This document shows, piece after piece, positions 36,940 through 47,178 of a DNA stretch of 64,000 nt. The DNA is taken from positions 5,985,001-6,049,000 of the forward strand of contig BSBM01000809.1 in the NCBI GenBank assembly GCA_027924585.1, in the 5' to 3' direction. Under the pieces are notes generated by a model. It searched no databases, was not told the origin of the DNA, and was given only the letters and a program-made list of their open reading frames with translations. Numbering within the stretch: the first letter of the stretch is position 1; the number at the start of each line of letters is the position of its first letter. Source of the DNA: Larix kaempferi. Lineage: Eukaryota > Streptophyta > Pinopsida > Pinales > Pinaceae. Position numbers and translations under genes: made by a program.

Positions 36940-37393
36940 CCTCACTCCTCATTCAGGTCATTCAAGTCTAGAGGTCTGCAGGAGCTAGTAGTCTGCTCTG
37001 CAACTAGAGGTCTAGAGCCGAGCGATCCAGTGGTTGGAGCTCTGCGACTCATAGGAGTCTAGAGCCAAGGTATTATGCTCTGCTGGTTGCCGAAAGGTAT
37101 AACACAACATCAGAAAGATGAGGTTCACCTCTGTAAGAATTGGTCTGTTTGAGTCTGTAAAGTGTTAGTGGGCATATCTTAGGATCCCTAGGAGCTTCCA
37201 AGTAAGTTCATGCGCTCTGCAAAGTTCTGAAAGGTAAAAGGGCCTGAGACATTGTGCCTAGGCACTGAGTTTGTGTTTGCAGTGACAAGCTTCGCCCTAC
37301 GAAGCCGATCTGTGTGTCTGTATGTACAAGATGCAATGAAATAAAATTATTTGGATGCTGTGGAATTGCTGTCTGAAGTGCTGAGATAGATCT
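36940..37393 (+). other. Pararetroviral leader with repeated CTAGAG words and a poly(A) signal
   Basis: Words such as 'tctagaggtctgcagg', 'ctagaggtctagagcc' and 'gagtctagagcc' recur at 36970-37070 and could fold into a structured leader. AATAAA lies at about 37341, some 410 bp after the TATA box. No primer binding site was seen. The leader ends at the satellite junction, so the following open frames are missing. Confidence 0.5.
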
Positions 37394-40300
37394 TGGTTGG
37401 GCTTCACAACCTTTGCACATTGTGTAATAAAGAGAAATCAAAATTAAAATATATTTACACAGTGTTGTATTAAAAACAAAGTGTAAATTTCTTAAAATGG
37501 GATTTGTAAAATGCATGCCACAATATGTACATTGGTCAATACTCAAAAATAAAACTACAGACCTAAAGATAGTTACATTTTTCACAAGAACCTCTTTCAT
37601 ATTCCTAAATTGATGTTTCATTTGCTAGAAATCAATCTACCAAGATGACAATTTTTCATTTTTGGACCCATCTTTACCCACTTGGATAACATGTACGCCC
37701 AACCCTCATTATCCAGTATTTTTGAGTGATTTTAATTGAAAATGGTGTGGATTACTATTTTCCACCTTCTTGTACATCTATATATATTTTTGTTGGGATT
37801 CACAAACTTTTCACATTGTGTACAAAAAGAGAAATCAAAATTAAAATAGATTTACACAGTGTTGTGTAAAAAACAAAGTGTAAATTTGCTAAAATGGGAT
37901 TAGTAAATTGCACGCCACAATATGTACATTGGTCAATAATTAAAATTAAAACCAGATTTTTCATTGTTCACACGAACCTCTTTCAAATTCATAAATTGAT
38001 GTATAATTTCCTAGAAATCAATTTGCCGAGATGACAATTTTTCTTTTTTGGACCCATTTATACCCACTTTCTTTTTTGGACCCATTTATACCCACTTGGA
38101 TAAAAGGCACGCCTATCTCTCATTATTGGGTACTTTTCAATGACTTTATTTGCAACTGGTGTGCAGTATTATTTTCCACCTTCTTTTGCATCTATAAAAT
38201 TTTTTGTTGGGATTCACCAATGTTGTACATTGTGTAAAAAGGAGAAATCCAAAATAAAATAGATTTACACAGTGTTGTGTTGTAAAGAAATGGTGAATTT
38301 GCTAAAATGGGATAAGTAAAATGCATGCCACAATATGTAGATTGGTCAATAATGAAAAATAAAAACACCTACCTAAATATAGTTGCATTTTTCACAAGAA
38401 TCTCTTTCAGATTCCTAAATTGATGGTTCATTTGCTATAAATCAATCTTCCAAGATAATTTTTCATTTTGGACCCATCTTCACTTGGATAAAATGCACGC
38501 CCAAACCTCATTATCGGTACTTTTTGAGTGGTTTTAATAACAAATAGTGTGCATTACTATTTTCCACCTTATTGTGCATATATCTAATTTTTTGTTTCCA
38601 CAGTATGTACATTGGTTAATAATCAAAAGTAAAACCATAGACCCAAATATAGTTGCATTTTTCACAGGAACCTCTTTTAGATTCTTAAAATGTTGTTTCA
38701 TTTGCTTGAAATCAATCTACAAGATGACAATTTTTCATTTTTGGACCCATCTTTACCCACTTGGATAAAATGCACTCTCAACCCTTGTTATCTGGTCTTT
38801 TTTAGTGATTTTAATTGCAAGTGGTGTGGATTAATATTTTTCACCTTATTGTACATCTATCTAACTTTTTGTTGGGCTTCACAACCTTTGAACACTGTGT
38901 AAAAAGGAGAATCAAATCATAATTGAAATAGATTTACATGGTGTTGTGTAAAAAACAAAGTATAAATTTTCTAAAATTGGATTAGTAAAATGCATGCCAC
39001 CATATGTACATTGGACAATAATGAAAACATCTATATATTTTTGTTGAGATTCACAAAATTTGCACATTGTGTAAAATAGATAAATCAACATTAAAATAGA
39101 TTTACTTAGTGTTGTGTAAAAAACAAAGTGTAAATTTGGTAAAATGGGGATAGTAAAATGCACACCACAGTATGTACATTGGTAAATAATCAAAATTAAA
39201 ACCATAGACCCAAAGATAGTTGCATTTTTCACAAGAACCTTTTTCATATTCCTAAATGATGTTTCATTTGCTTCAAATCAATCTGCCAAGATGACAATTT
39301 TTAATTTTTGGACCCATCTTTACCCACTTGGATAATTAGTGATTTAATTGCAAGTGGTGTGGATTACTATTTTCCACCTTTTGTACATATATCTAAATTT
39401 TTGGGGAATTCACAAGCTTTGGACATTCTGTAAAAAATAGAAATTAAAATTAAAATAGATTTACACAGTGTTGTGTAAAAAACAAAGTGTAAATTTGCCA
39501 AAATGGGATTAGTAAAATGCACACCAGAGTATGTACATTGGTCACTAATGAAAAGTAAAACCAGGTCCTGAAGATAGTTGCATTGTTCACAAGAACCTAT
39601 TTCAGATTCCTAAATTGATGTATAATTTGCTAGAAATCAATCTGTCAAGATGGCAATTTTTCATTTTTGGACCCATTTTTACCCACTTGGATAAAATGCA
39701 TGCCTAACCGTCATCATTAGGTATTTTCAGTGATTTAAATTAGAAATGGTATAGATTAATATTTTACACCTTCTTGTACATCTATATATTTTTGTTGGGC
39801 TTCACAAACTTTGTACATTGTCTCAAAAAGAGAAATCAACATTAAGATAGATTTACTTAGCATTGTGTAAAATACAAAGTGTAAATTTGGTAAAATGGGG
39901 TTAGTAAAATGCACGACAAAACATGTACATTGGTGAATAATCAAAAGTAAAACCATAGACCCAAATATAGTTTCATTTTTTACAATAACCTCTTTCATAT
40001 TCCTAAAATGATGTCATTTGCATGAAATCAATTCGCCAAGATGAGAATTTTTCATTTTTGGACCCATCTTTACCCAATTGGATAAAATGCATGCCCAACC
40101 TCCTTATTAAGTCTTTTTGAGTGATTTTAACTGCAAGTGGTGTGGATTACTATTTTCCACATTCTTGTACATTTATCTAAATTTTTAGGGCCTTCACAAA
40201 CTTTGCACATTCTGTAAAAAGGAGAAATCAAAATTAAAATAGATTTACTCAGTATTAGTAAAATGCACACCATAGTATGTACATTGGTCAATAATGAAAA

Positions 40301-40745
40301 GTAAAACCACATCCCTAAAGATAGTTACATTATTCATGATAACCTATTTCAAATTCCTAAATTGATATTTCATTTGATAGAAATATATTTTACACTTTCC
40401 TGTATATCTATATATATTTTTTGGGCTTGAGAACCTTTGCACATTGTGTGAAAAATACAAAGCAAAAGTAAAATATATTTACAATGTTGTGTAAAAAACA
40501 AAGTGTAAATTTTCTAAAATGGGCTTAGTAAAATGCATGCCACAGTATGTACATGGGTTAATAATCAAAATTACAACCACAACCCTGAAGATAGTTCCAT
40601 TCCTCACCAGAACCTCTTTCAGATTCCTAAATTGATGTTTCATTTGTTAGAAATCAATCTGCCAAGATGGCAATTTTTCATTTTTGGACCTATCTTTACC
40701 CACTTGGATAAAATGCACAGCCAACCCGAATTTATTGGCCAATCT
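37394..40745. repeat. Satellite array, right block
   Basis: The array resumes in the monomer interrupted at 33117 and runs about nine monomers. Up to about 39000 the monomers match the higher-order types on the left. From about 39020 to 40745 the monomers are more diverged, contain deletions and do not follow the six-monomer order. This suggests an older array edge. There is no gene; minus-strand frames (for example 38912-39247) are repeat translations. Confidence 0.85.
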
Positions 40746-41116
40746 TAATGATTACAAGTGGAAAGTGTACTGAGCTTATTCCTCACCTTGCTAAAGTATA
40801 ACATTTTCAATTTGTACCTTGAAATATTTCCCTCTAGATTTCCTTAAGCATGCATAATTTTCCATTGGTGTGCCTGTATAAGGACAATTAATGGTAGTTT
40901 ACTTGATAGGATTATGTCAGAAACCTTCAGGAATGGATTTACTGTGTTTTTTATAGACACATTTATGATAAATTTCACTTCTTTTATTAAAGAAATTCAA
41001 TCTAACTTCTAATGCAAATGTTGCGTGCTTTTGTGGAATCTGTCGAGAAAATCACGAATCGATCATTCAAATGAGCCATCTGAACAAACTATTCCTCGAA
41101 AAAAGTTCGACATAAG
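40746..41116. other. Spacer before the repeat-protein frame; possible coding remnants
   Basis: This is not satellite. At 41026-41105 short frames in two registers ('CFCGICRENHE' and 'SNEPSEQTIPRKKFD') look protein-like but are cut by stops and a frame change. They may be an upstream exon or the decayed start of the frame that follows. Confidence 0.35.
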
Positions 41117-43065
41117 GATGTATATCTTTCTAATATTCCAACTTTTCCACCACATGACATTGTCCTTCAATTGACTCATTCTAGACCCGCAAACACCACT
41201 AAGTGTGCTGCTCCTGGACAATGTGGAGGATTTAGATATCAGAACTCAATACTAGAGAAAGGGACCATAAGATTCCTTGAAACATCAAGCAATCATGTAG
41301 CCATTGTTCAAACTCATTGTCCTCTATGGAAGCAATCTTCGATAAAAAACAATGTTTCCGGACAACAGAGGAAACCTCTTTATCCAATTGCAATTGAAGG
41401 GAATGTAAATGTACAAAATGGAAATCTTTACAGCAGAGCCAACTCTATCTCACAATTTTTTTTGTCATGTTTCACTCAAAGATCGGCCATAAAGGATTCT
41501 TCCACTACAAATAATTCTGATCGAATTATAGAAGGTTGTGTTTCTCAACAACAAAGGCAACATTTGTCACCAATTATAGTTGCAGGGAATGGCAATCTAA
41601 ATGATAGAGGTCTTTACCACATAATTAATTATGTTTCACATAATGTGGTTCCAAAATTCCCTCAAAGAACAAATTTTATTCATACTGCCATTAAAAATCA
41701 AGTTGATCAAAGCATAGAAGGATGCATTTCTCAACAACAAGGGCAACCTTTGTCTCGAATTAAAAGTGAATGGAATAACAATGTACAAAATAAAAATATG
41801 TACCGGAAAATGGACTCTGTTTTGTAGAATGAGGCCCCAATTTTCCTTCATATATCACCTATTGGTGTTGCTTCCATTACAAATCAATTTGGTCAAAGTG
41901 GTGAAGTTTGTGTTGCTCAACAAACTACACAGACTTTGACTCCAATTATAGTTGCAAGGAATGGAAATGTACAAGATAAAAGTATTTACCATAGAATTAA
42001 CTATGTTTCACATTATGTGGTCCCAAATTTGCCTCAAAGAACAAATTTTATTCCTGTGGACATTACAAATCAATATGATCAATGTATAGAAGGTCGTGCT
42101 TCTCAACAAGAAGGGAAAAAATTGTCTCCAATTACAACTAAAGAGAATGGAAATGTACAAAATGAAATCTGTTTGATAGAATGAGTCCCTAGTTTTCCCT
42201 CACAGGTCAACGATTGGAGTTGTTGCGATTACAAATCAAACTGATCAAAGTGTTGAAGTTCATCTTGCTCAACAAACTACAGAGCCTTTGAATCCAATTA
42301 TAGTTGTAGGGAATGGCAATGTTCAAAATAGAAGTATTACTATAGAATTAACTTTGTTTCACATACGGTGGTCCCAAATTTCCCTCAAAGAACAAATTTT
42401 ATTCATGCGGCCATTACAAATCGATCTGATAAAAGTATAGAAGGTTGTGTTTCTAAAAAACAAGGATAAGATTTGTCTCCAATTACAACTAAAGAGAATG
42501 GAAATGTACATACTACAAATATGTACCACAGAATGAAATTTGTTTACAGAATTACTCCGTAGTTTTCCCTCATAGGTCAGCAATTGGTGTTGCTGCTATT
42601 ACAAATCAAACTAATCAAAGTGTTGAAGTTTGTTTTCCTCAAAAAATTATGGAGCCTTCGAATCCAATTATAGTTGCAGGGAATGGATATGTACAAGACA
42701 TAAGTATTTACCATAGAATTAATTATGTTTCACATATTGTGGTCCCAATGTTTCCTCAAATAATATATTTTATTCCTGCAGGAATTACAAATCAATATGA
42801 TCGAAGTATAGAAGGTTGTGTTTCTCAACAACAAGGGAATCATTTGTCTCCAATTAGAACTAAAGAGAATGGAAATGTATAGAATACAATTATGTACCAC
42901 AGAATGAACTTTGTTTTACAAAATGAGTCCCCAGTTTTCCCTCATAGGCCAGAGATTGGTGTTGCTGCTACTACAAATCAAACTGATCAAAGTGTTCCAG
43001 TTTGTGTTGCTCAAAAAAATACGGAGCCTTCGACTCTAGTTATAGTTGTTGGTAATGGAAGTCTA
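41117..43065 (+). pseudogene. Tandem-repeat protein frame (~60-residue repeats), 5' part
   Basis: About ten units of about 60 codons follow one another. Two types alternate, giving a 121-codon (about 363-bp) higher-order period. Type A carries 'GNGNVQ...YHRINYVSHYVVP.FPQRTNF...ITNQYDQSIEGC'. Type B carries 'ENGNVQN...MYHRMNFV...SPVFPHR...GVA.ITNQTDQSVEVC'. Each unit starts with Gln-Gln and ends near a single Cys. Breaks include TAG at 41825 and 42880 (both at a position that is Gln in other units) and frameshifts near 42165 and 42335. No signal peptide, membrane segment or known domain is recognised. The frame continues at 54192 beyond an inserted LTR. It may be a host gene or a captured sequence. 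Confidence 0.55.
43061..43065. other. Target-site duplication, left (GTCTA)
   Basis: GTCTA directly precedes the LTR start TGTCATG. Its partner GTGTA (one mismatch) follows the LTR end at 54187. Confidence 0.7.
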
Positions 43066-45542
43066 TGTCATGTCTTCATCTCTTGTAAAATATTTTAATT
43101 ATTTAATTTTTTTCTATCTGCAAGACGACACTAATTAGAGCCTAAACTATTTTTCTCGCAATGCAACCAAGAGTGAAAAAGGGCATGGTGAACCACAAGG
43201 GGGAGAGTAACTAAGTCTTAAGTCGTAAACGTCGTCGCAAGTTTTTAGCTTGGTTTAGCTTTTGAAATCGAGTCAAGTTAATTTATGTTTGGTATTTGCC
43301 TTTGTTATGCTTATGCTCATATGTATTTAAGTGGAGAAGCTTAGATTTTAATTTATATGATTATTAGCATTAAGCATGAACCCAATGGCAAACTTTAATA
43401 ATGTAGGGTGCATTATTTTAATTAAAATGTGATTAATTTAAATACTAATTCCATTAGTATTTAGTGCACATATTTATTTATGACTTTATGCTTTTATAAA
43501 GTTGCATAAGAAATACATATATTTTATTATATATGTTTATGTCTCTTTTTTGAATACATATAGTTTGTATGTCATATTATTTCTTTATATACACATGCAT
43601 ACTTTTACCATAAAATGTATGATTTATATGTTGTGGTGGTGCAATTTTAGTATGGTTGAAATATTCTGTCAAGTGCAAAAATATATTTTAGATTATATGT
43701 TTCTTTTTATAAAAACATAGATATCCCAATTTACTTTATGAATAGACTTTTAATATATTTTTATGAACATATATATATATATATTTTGTTTACATTTAAA
43801 AATGTATGGAATACATGGTCAAGTCATATTTTTATCTAATTAGTATATTTTATTTATGTATGGAAACTTATACATTGATAGGAAATGTTTTAATATTAAT
43901 ATTTACATTACATCTTGAAGTTGATATAGTGTTATCATTTTGAATGAAGGTGTTATGCAAAAGGACGTTTTATAAAGAATTTGATTAGGCACATAAAAAG
44001 GTAGCAATTCAATTAAATTCTTGGGAAAGGAAAGTTTGGCCGTAACGTATGACTGTCGTGGAGTGAGTTTAGCGTTTTTTAGGGTTTTGTAGACCTTGGA
44101 AATGGCATGCAGCTCCTAACTCGCTTCTCTCTTCTCTCTTTTTTTAACTCCACTCGCGCTACCTCCGAGAATGGTTTTTTGGCGTCCTTCCATCCCATGA
44201 CGTGCCATCCTCTCACATTTTGGGCTGGAGGACTCGGCAAGTGAAGTTCTTTTATACATATATTTTCCAGCTTCGAGGGGAAAGGAAAAAGGGAAGAAGA
44301 CATTTTCTTTATTTTTGGGAAGAGGCAGTGTGGGGTTTGTAACCCCGTTTGGTTTTCCTGTCGATGTGAGGACTGGAAGAGCTCACTTGCTCTGCGATTT
44401 CTTTAGGTATGGTTCATTTTATTTGCAACATAGATTCGTGAGAATGATTTCATTATTTAAATGTTGTGTTTGTATGCCAAAAACGGGAGAGGGCACAACC
44501 CATATGATCCCAAGATTTTGGTTTTGAGCTGGATCGGTAAAAGGGGCCTCGCATGTGGGAACATTGGTTCTTTGGGTTCAGTTGTGCTTGGAATGCTGGA
44601 GGTGGTGTCATCCCACCTGTGATCGCTTTGATATCATGCGTTTGAGGCAGTGTATGCTTTTCGGTTAATATTTTTACATTGTATTCCGTGAGAGTATTGT
44701 TTTATCTCTGCGTGTGTTGGGGAAGCCCGTTTGTTTATACTGTTGGTTTCTGAATGAGAGCGTGGTGGCTTGAGAAGCACCAACGCTCTGCTCATTTCGT
44801 GCAGTTTTATTGCCTTAGGTTAAGCGTGGTGGCTTCCGATGAAGGGTGTAAACCCTGAGGCGTTGTATGCATGCGTCGGGGACAGAAGAGTAGGGATGCC
44901 ATCGTTCAGGCATATCTACTTCTCCCTTTGTTGTTTGATGATAACGTTTTGTTGGACATCTCTGAATTTCTGGCCTTTACGTTTTGTCTACCACCGATTT
45001 TTTTTTGCGTCCTATTTGGATCTTATAATGGCGTGTTGGTGGATGGATAAAAACATTATGGTGCCATCTGATTGTTTTACCCCAAGTAGTACAACCTTGG
45101 CATATGTTCTGAGTTATGCGCAGAGCTCGGGGTTGTTTGTTGATAAGGCGTGTATTTATTTTCCTTCTTGTGACTACGTTGGGCATGGGGAAAGACCCGA
45201 CATGGAATTAGTACTATATAAATATATATTACATAATGTTGAATTTCTGCGATGGTGACTGCATTACGATTGTATGTATATTTTTGATCCTTTAGATAGA
45301 GCAGAGAAGGGCGATCTGTGGTACTAGTTGTTGTGGGTAACTTTAAAATTATTACGTTATTTCTTTGTGCTAATAACAGCGTGGACCGTGGGGAAGGGAG
45401 AGCACAAAGTGCTTGATCCCTATCCTGGATTTAATAATTATATTATATGTGTTAATGGCTTGTCCAAATGCCCATGCAGTGGTCAAGGAGAACACTCTCT
45501 TTGAAACTCCGTCTACCTTATGGAAACTACCTTGTTGAGGGT
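43066..45542 (+). repeat. Giant solo LTR, 5' part
   Basis: This aligns end to end with 58956-61376, the first half of the 3' LTR of a related element, at a few percent divergence. It starts TGTCATGTCTTCATCTC (58956 has TGTCACATCTCC). The LTR interior contains a 'tttagggttttgtag' telo-box-like word (about 44080) and a TATA-like 'cttttatacatata' (about 44250). Frames such as 44315-44527 and 44839-45258 are broken in the other copy and are not taken as genes. The LTR is interrupted after 45542 by a 5.8-kb insertion and resumes at 51329. Confidence 0.85.
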
Positions 45543-45768
45543 TTTGTTGTTGTTACAACATTCCCCCAAAATTTTGAAAAAATATTGGGGCCCTTCCTTT
45601 TTGTTTTGAGAAGAAGTTTTCCTAAGAGTCTCTGGGAATCATAGTCTTTCCTAACTTAGTTTCCCTAAAGAAAGGTCTTTTTCTTGCCTTACTCTTTGAG
45701 TTTATTTCCATTTTTTGCCTAAGTAAAACTTAAGATTCTTTTCCAAAACAGAGGAAGTCTTGAGCTAA

Positions 45769-46180
45769 CTTTTCCGCAACGGCGGAAAAGTTGGTCCAAA
45801 CTTTCCGAAACGGCGGAAGAAAACAATCAAGTCAAGTCACGGCCAAAAAACTCATCCCGAGCTTCCGAAAAGTCGAAGCCTTTGACCAAGTGACCCCACG
45901 GCGGAAAAAATTCGCCAAGTTTCTCCATAGCAGCGAGAGAATTAGTGTAAGCCTTCCGTAAATGGTCAGAAATTTATGAATGAGTCACCTTGGCAGAAGG
46001 ACTCGTCTATCTTTTCGACCATGGTGAAGGTTCTCAAGAAACCCTTCCGTGACGATAGGTAGAATGGCACATTTTTTTGGAAGGACTCGGATAACTCTTT
46101 CGCTAAGGTGGATAAACCTCCTTAAGTTGGCCGATGCATAGCGTTACGCTTTCCCTTTGTGGAAAAGCTCGCATAATCCT
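45769..46180. repeat. Cluster of CTTTTCCGC/GCGGAAAAG hairpins
   Basis: The best copy is perfect: CTTTTCCGC (45769-45777), AACG, GCGGAAAAG (45782-45790). Progressively degraded versions follow about every 30-50 bp (near 45809, 45860, 45898, 45953, 45990, 46011, 46045, 46148). Loops vary and spacers are unrelated. The cluster lies upstream of the TATA box at 46364, where enhancer elements would be expected. Confidence 0.75.
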
Positions 46181-46363
46181 CCCGTATCAACAGGCAAACC
46201 CAGTTTCTCGTTCCACAGCAGGTGAAGAACTTAACCAAGTCCTTCCATTTTTGGTGGTTGCATTTAAGAAGAAAAGTGTCGATTTGACCCCATCTGTATG
46301 CCGCATTAACCCCATTGAATGGTCTGCAACTACCCGATTAATGGCTCGCACGTGTCAAAATCC

Positions 46364-46373
46364 TTTATATAGG
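46364..46373 (+). promoter_or_regulatory. Candidate TATA box of the nested element
   Basis: TTTATATAGG lies about 800 bp upstream of the protein start at 47179 and downstream of the palindrome cluster. A donor-like AG|GTTAGT (46516) and an acceptor-like 'tgtatgcctacag' (47168) would allow a leader intron between it and the start codon. This is inference from consensus only. Confidence 0.4.
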
Positions 46374-47178
46374 ATGTGAACTCCGTTGAGTTTTTCATTG
46401 TTTCAATTGGTTGAAGAGCTTCTTCCCGTTCCATTTGGAGTCACAAAGCACCAACCCCAGGTGCGCCAGTTCCGCAGCAAGCGTCGACATCCACATAACT
46501 TTAATCTCTTCAATAGGTTAGTACACTTTCGGACATCCTAAGCTTAAGTGCAGTGGTTCTTTCTCGTCGAGAAAAAAGCTTAAATCATCATTCTGTCCAT
46601 TTTATCCTAGCCATGGCAAGATTCTTGGACTAACCTCGGCCATAGCTGACCCATGCTCACACCCAACTAGGCGCCTCGAAGCCCGTTTGTGAACATAAAA
46701 GCATCTAGAACCTCAATCACTCACTACGTAAATGTTAAGAGAACCTGCAGCATACCTCTGCCCATCGTGGAAGCTAGTGGCTTGGTGAATTCGAGACCAA
46801 TCCTATTCACTCTTACGCAAGAAATATAAGCATCTCTATGCGACTGTGGAGTTTTACTCTTCTCTGTACTATGGAACGTGTTCTTATCAAATCATTCCTT
46901 ACACCATAGAACACAGTATACTCAGGGTTACTTTGTGTGCATTACTCTTATATTTCGCTTCAGAATTAATCAATTTAATTTTTTACACAGGATTATGAAA
47001 TAGCATGTGAAATACATGTTTAATTTGAAACTAGGGGAGCTTACATGTTGAAATTTGCAAATTAATGACGAAATAAGCGTAGCTAGAAGGTTTTAGTCGG
47101 TGTTTAGGCCTACATAGTATGAGTAGAATGATAATTTGAATTGCTGACATTGCGCTGTATGCCTACAGGATTTTTCAA
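46374..47178 (+). other. Leader region of the nested element; no gene
   Basis: This contains no coding frame of note. It carries the putative leader intron signals described for the TATA box, and the start codon context is 'ttcaaATGact'. Confidence 0.4.

Larger units (their letters stand above)
33118..37393 (+). mobile_element. Endogenous caulimovirid (plant pararetrovirus) copy inside the satellite
   Basis: Satellite is interrupted at 'attgtagatatatata' and resumes with 'ggttgggcttcacaacc' at about 37393, in phase within the same monomer type. The 4.3-kb insert encodes protease, RT and RNase H (33121-36578). It then has a TATA promoter (36926), a structured leader and a poly(A) signal AATAAA (about 37341). 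There are no LTRs, primer site or integrase, unlike gypsy elements. A recognisable movement protein and coat protein are missing, so it is a partial genome. Short overlapping 'tagat' sequences at the two junctions could be a microhomology join. Confidence 0.8.

Noticed and set aside
23084-37621. Repeated minus-strand frames of 62-82 codons ('MKHQFRNMKEVLVKN...') in the satellite
   Set aside because: Their conservation follows from recent homogenisation of one monomer type. Other monomer types break the frame, and no other coding sign exists.
44839-45258. 139-codon frame in the solo LTR
   Set aside because: The corresponding place in the 3' LTR (60677 onward) has stops and frame changes, so coding is not conserved.
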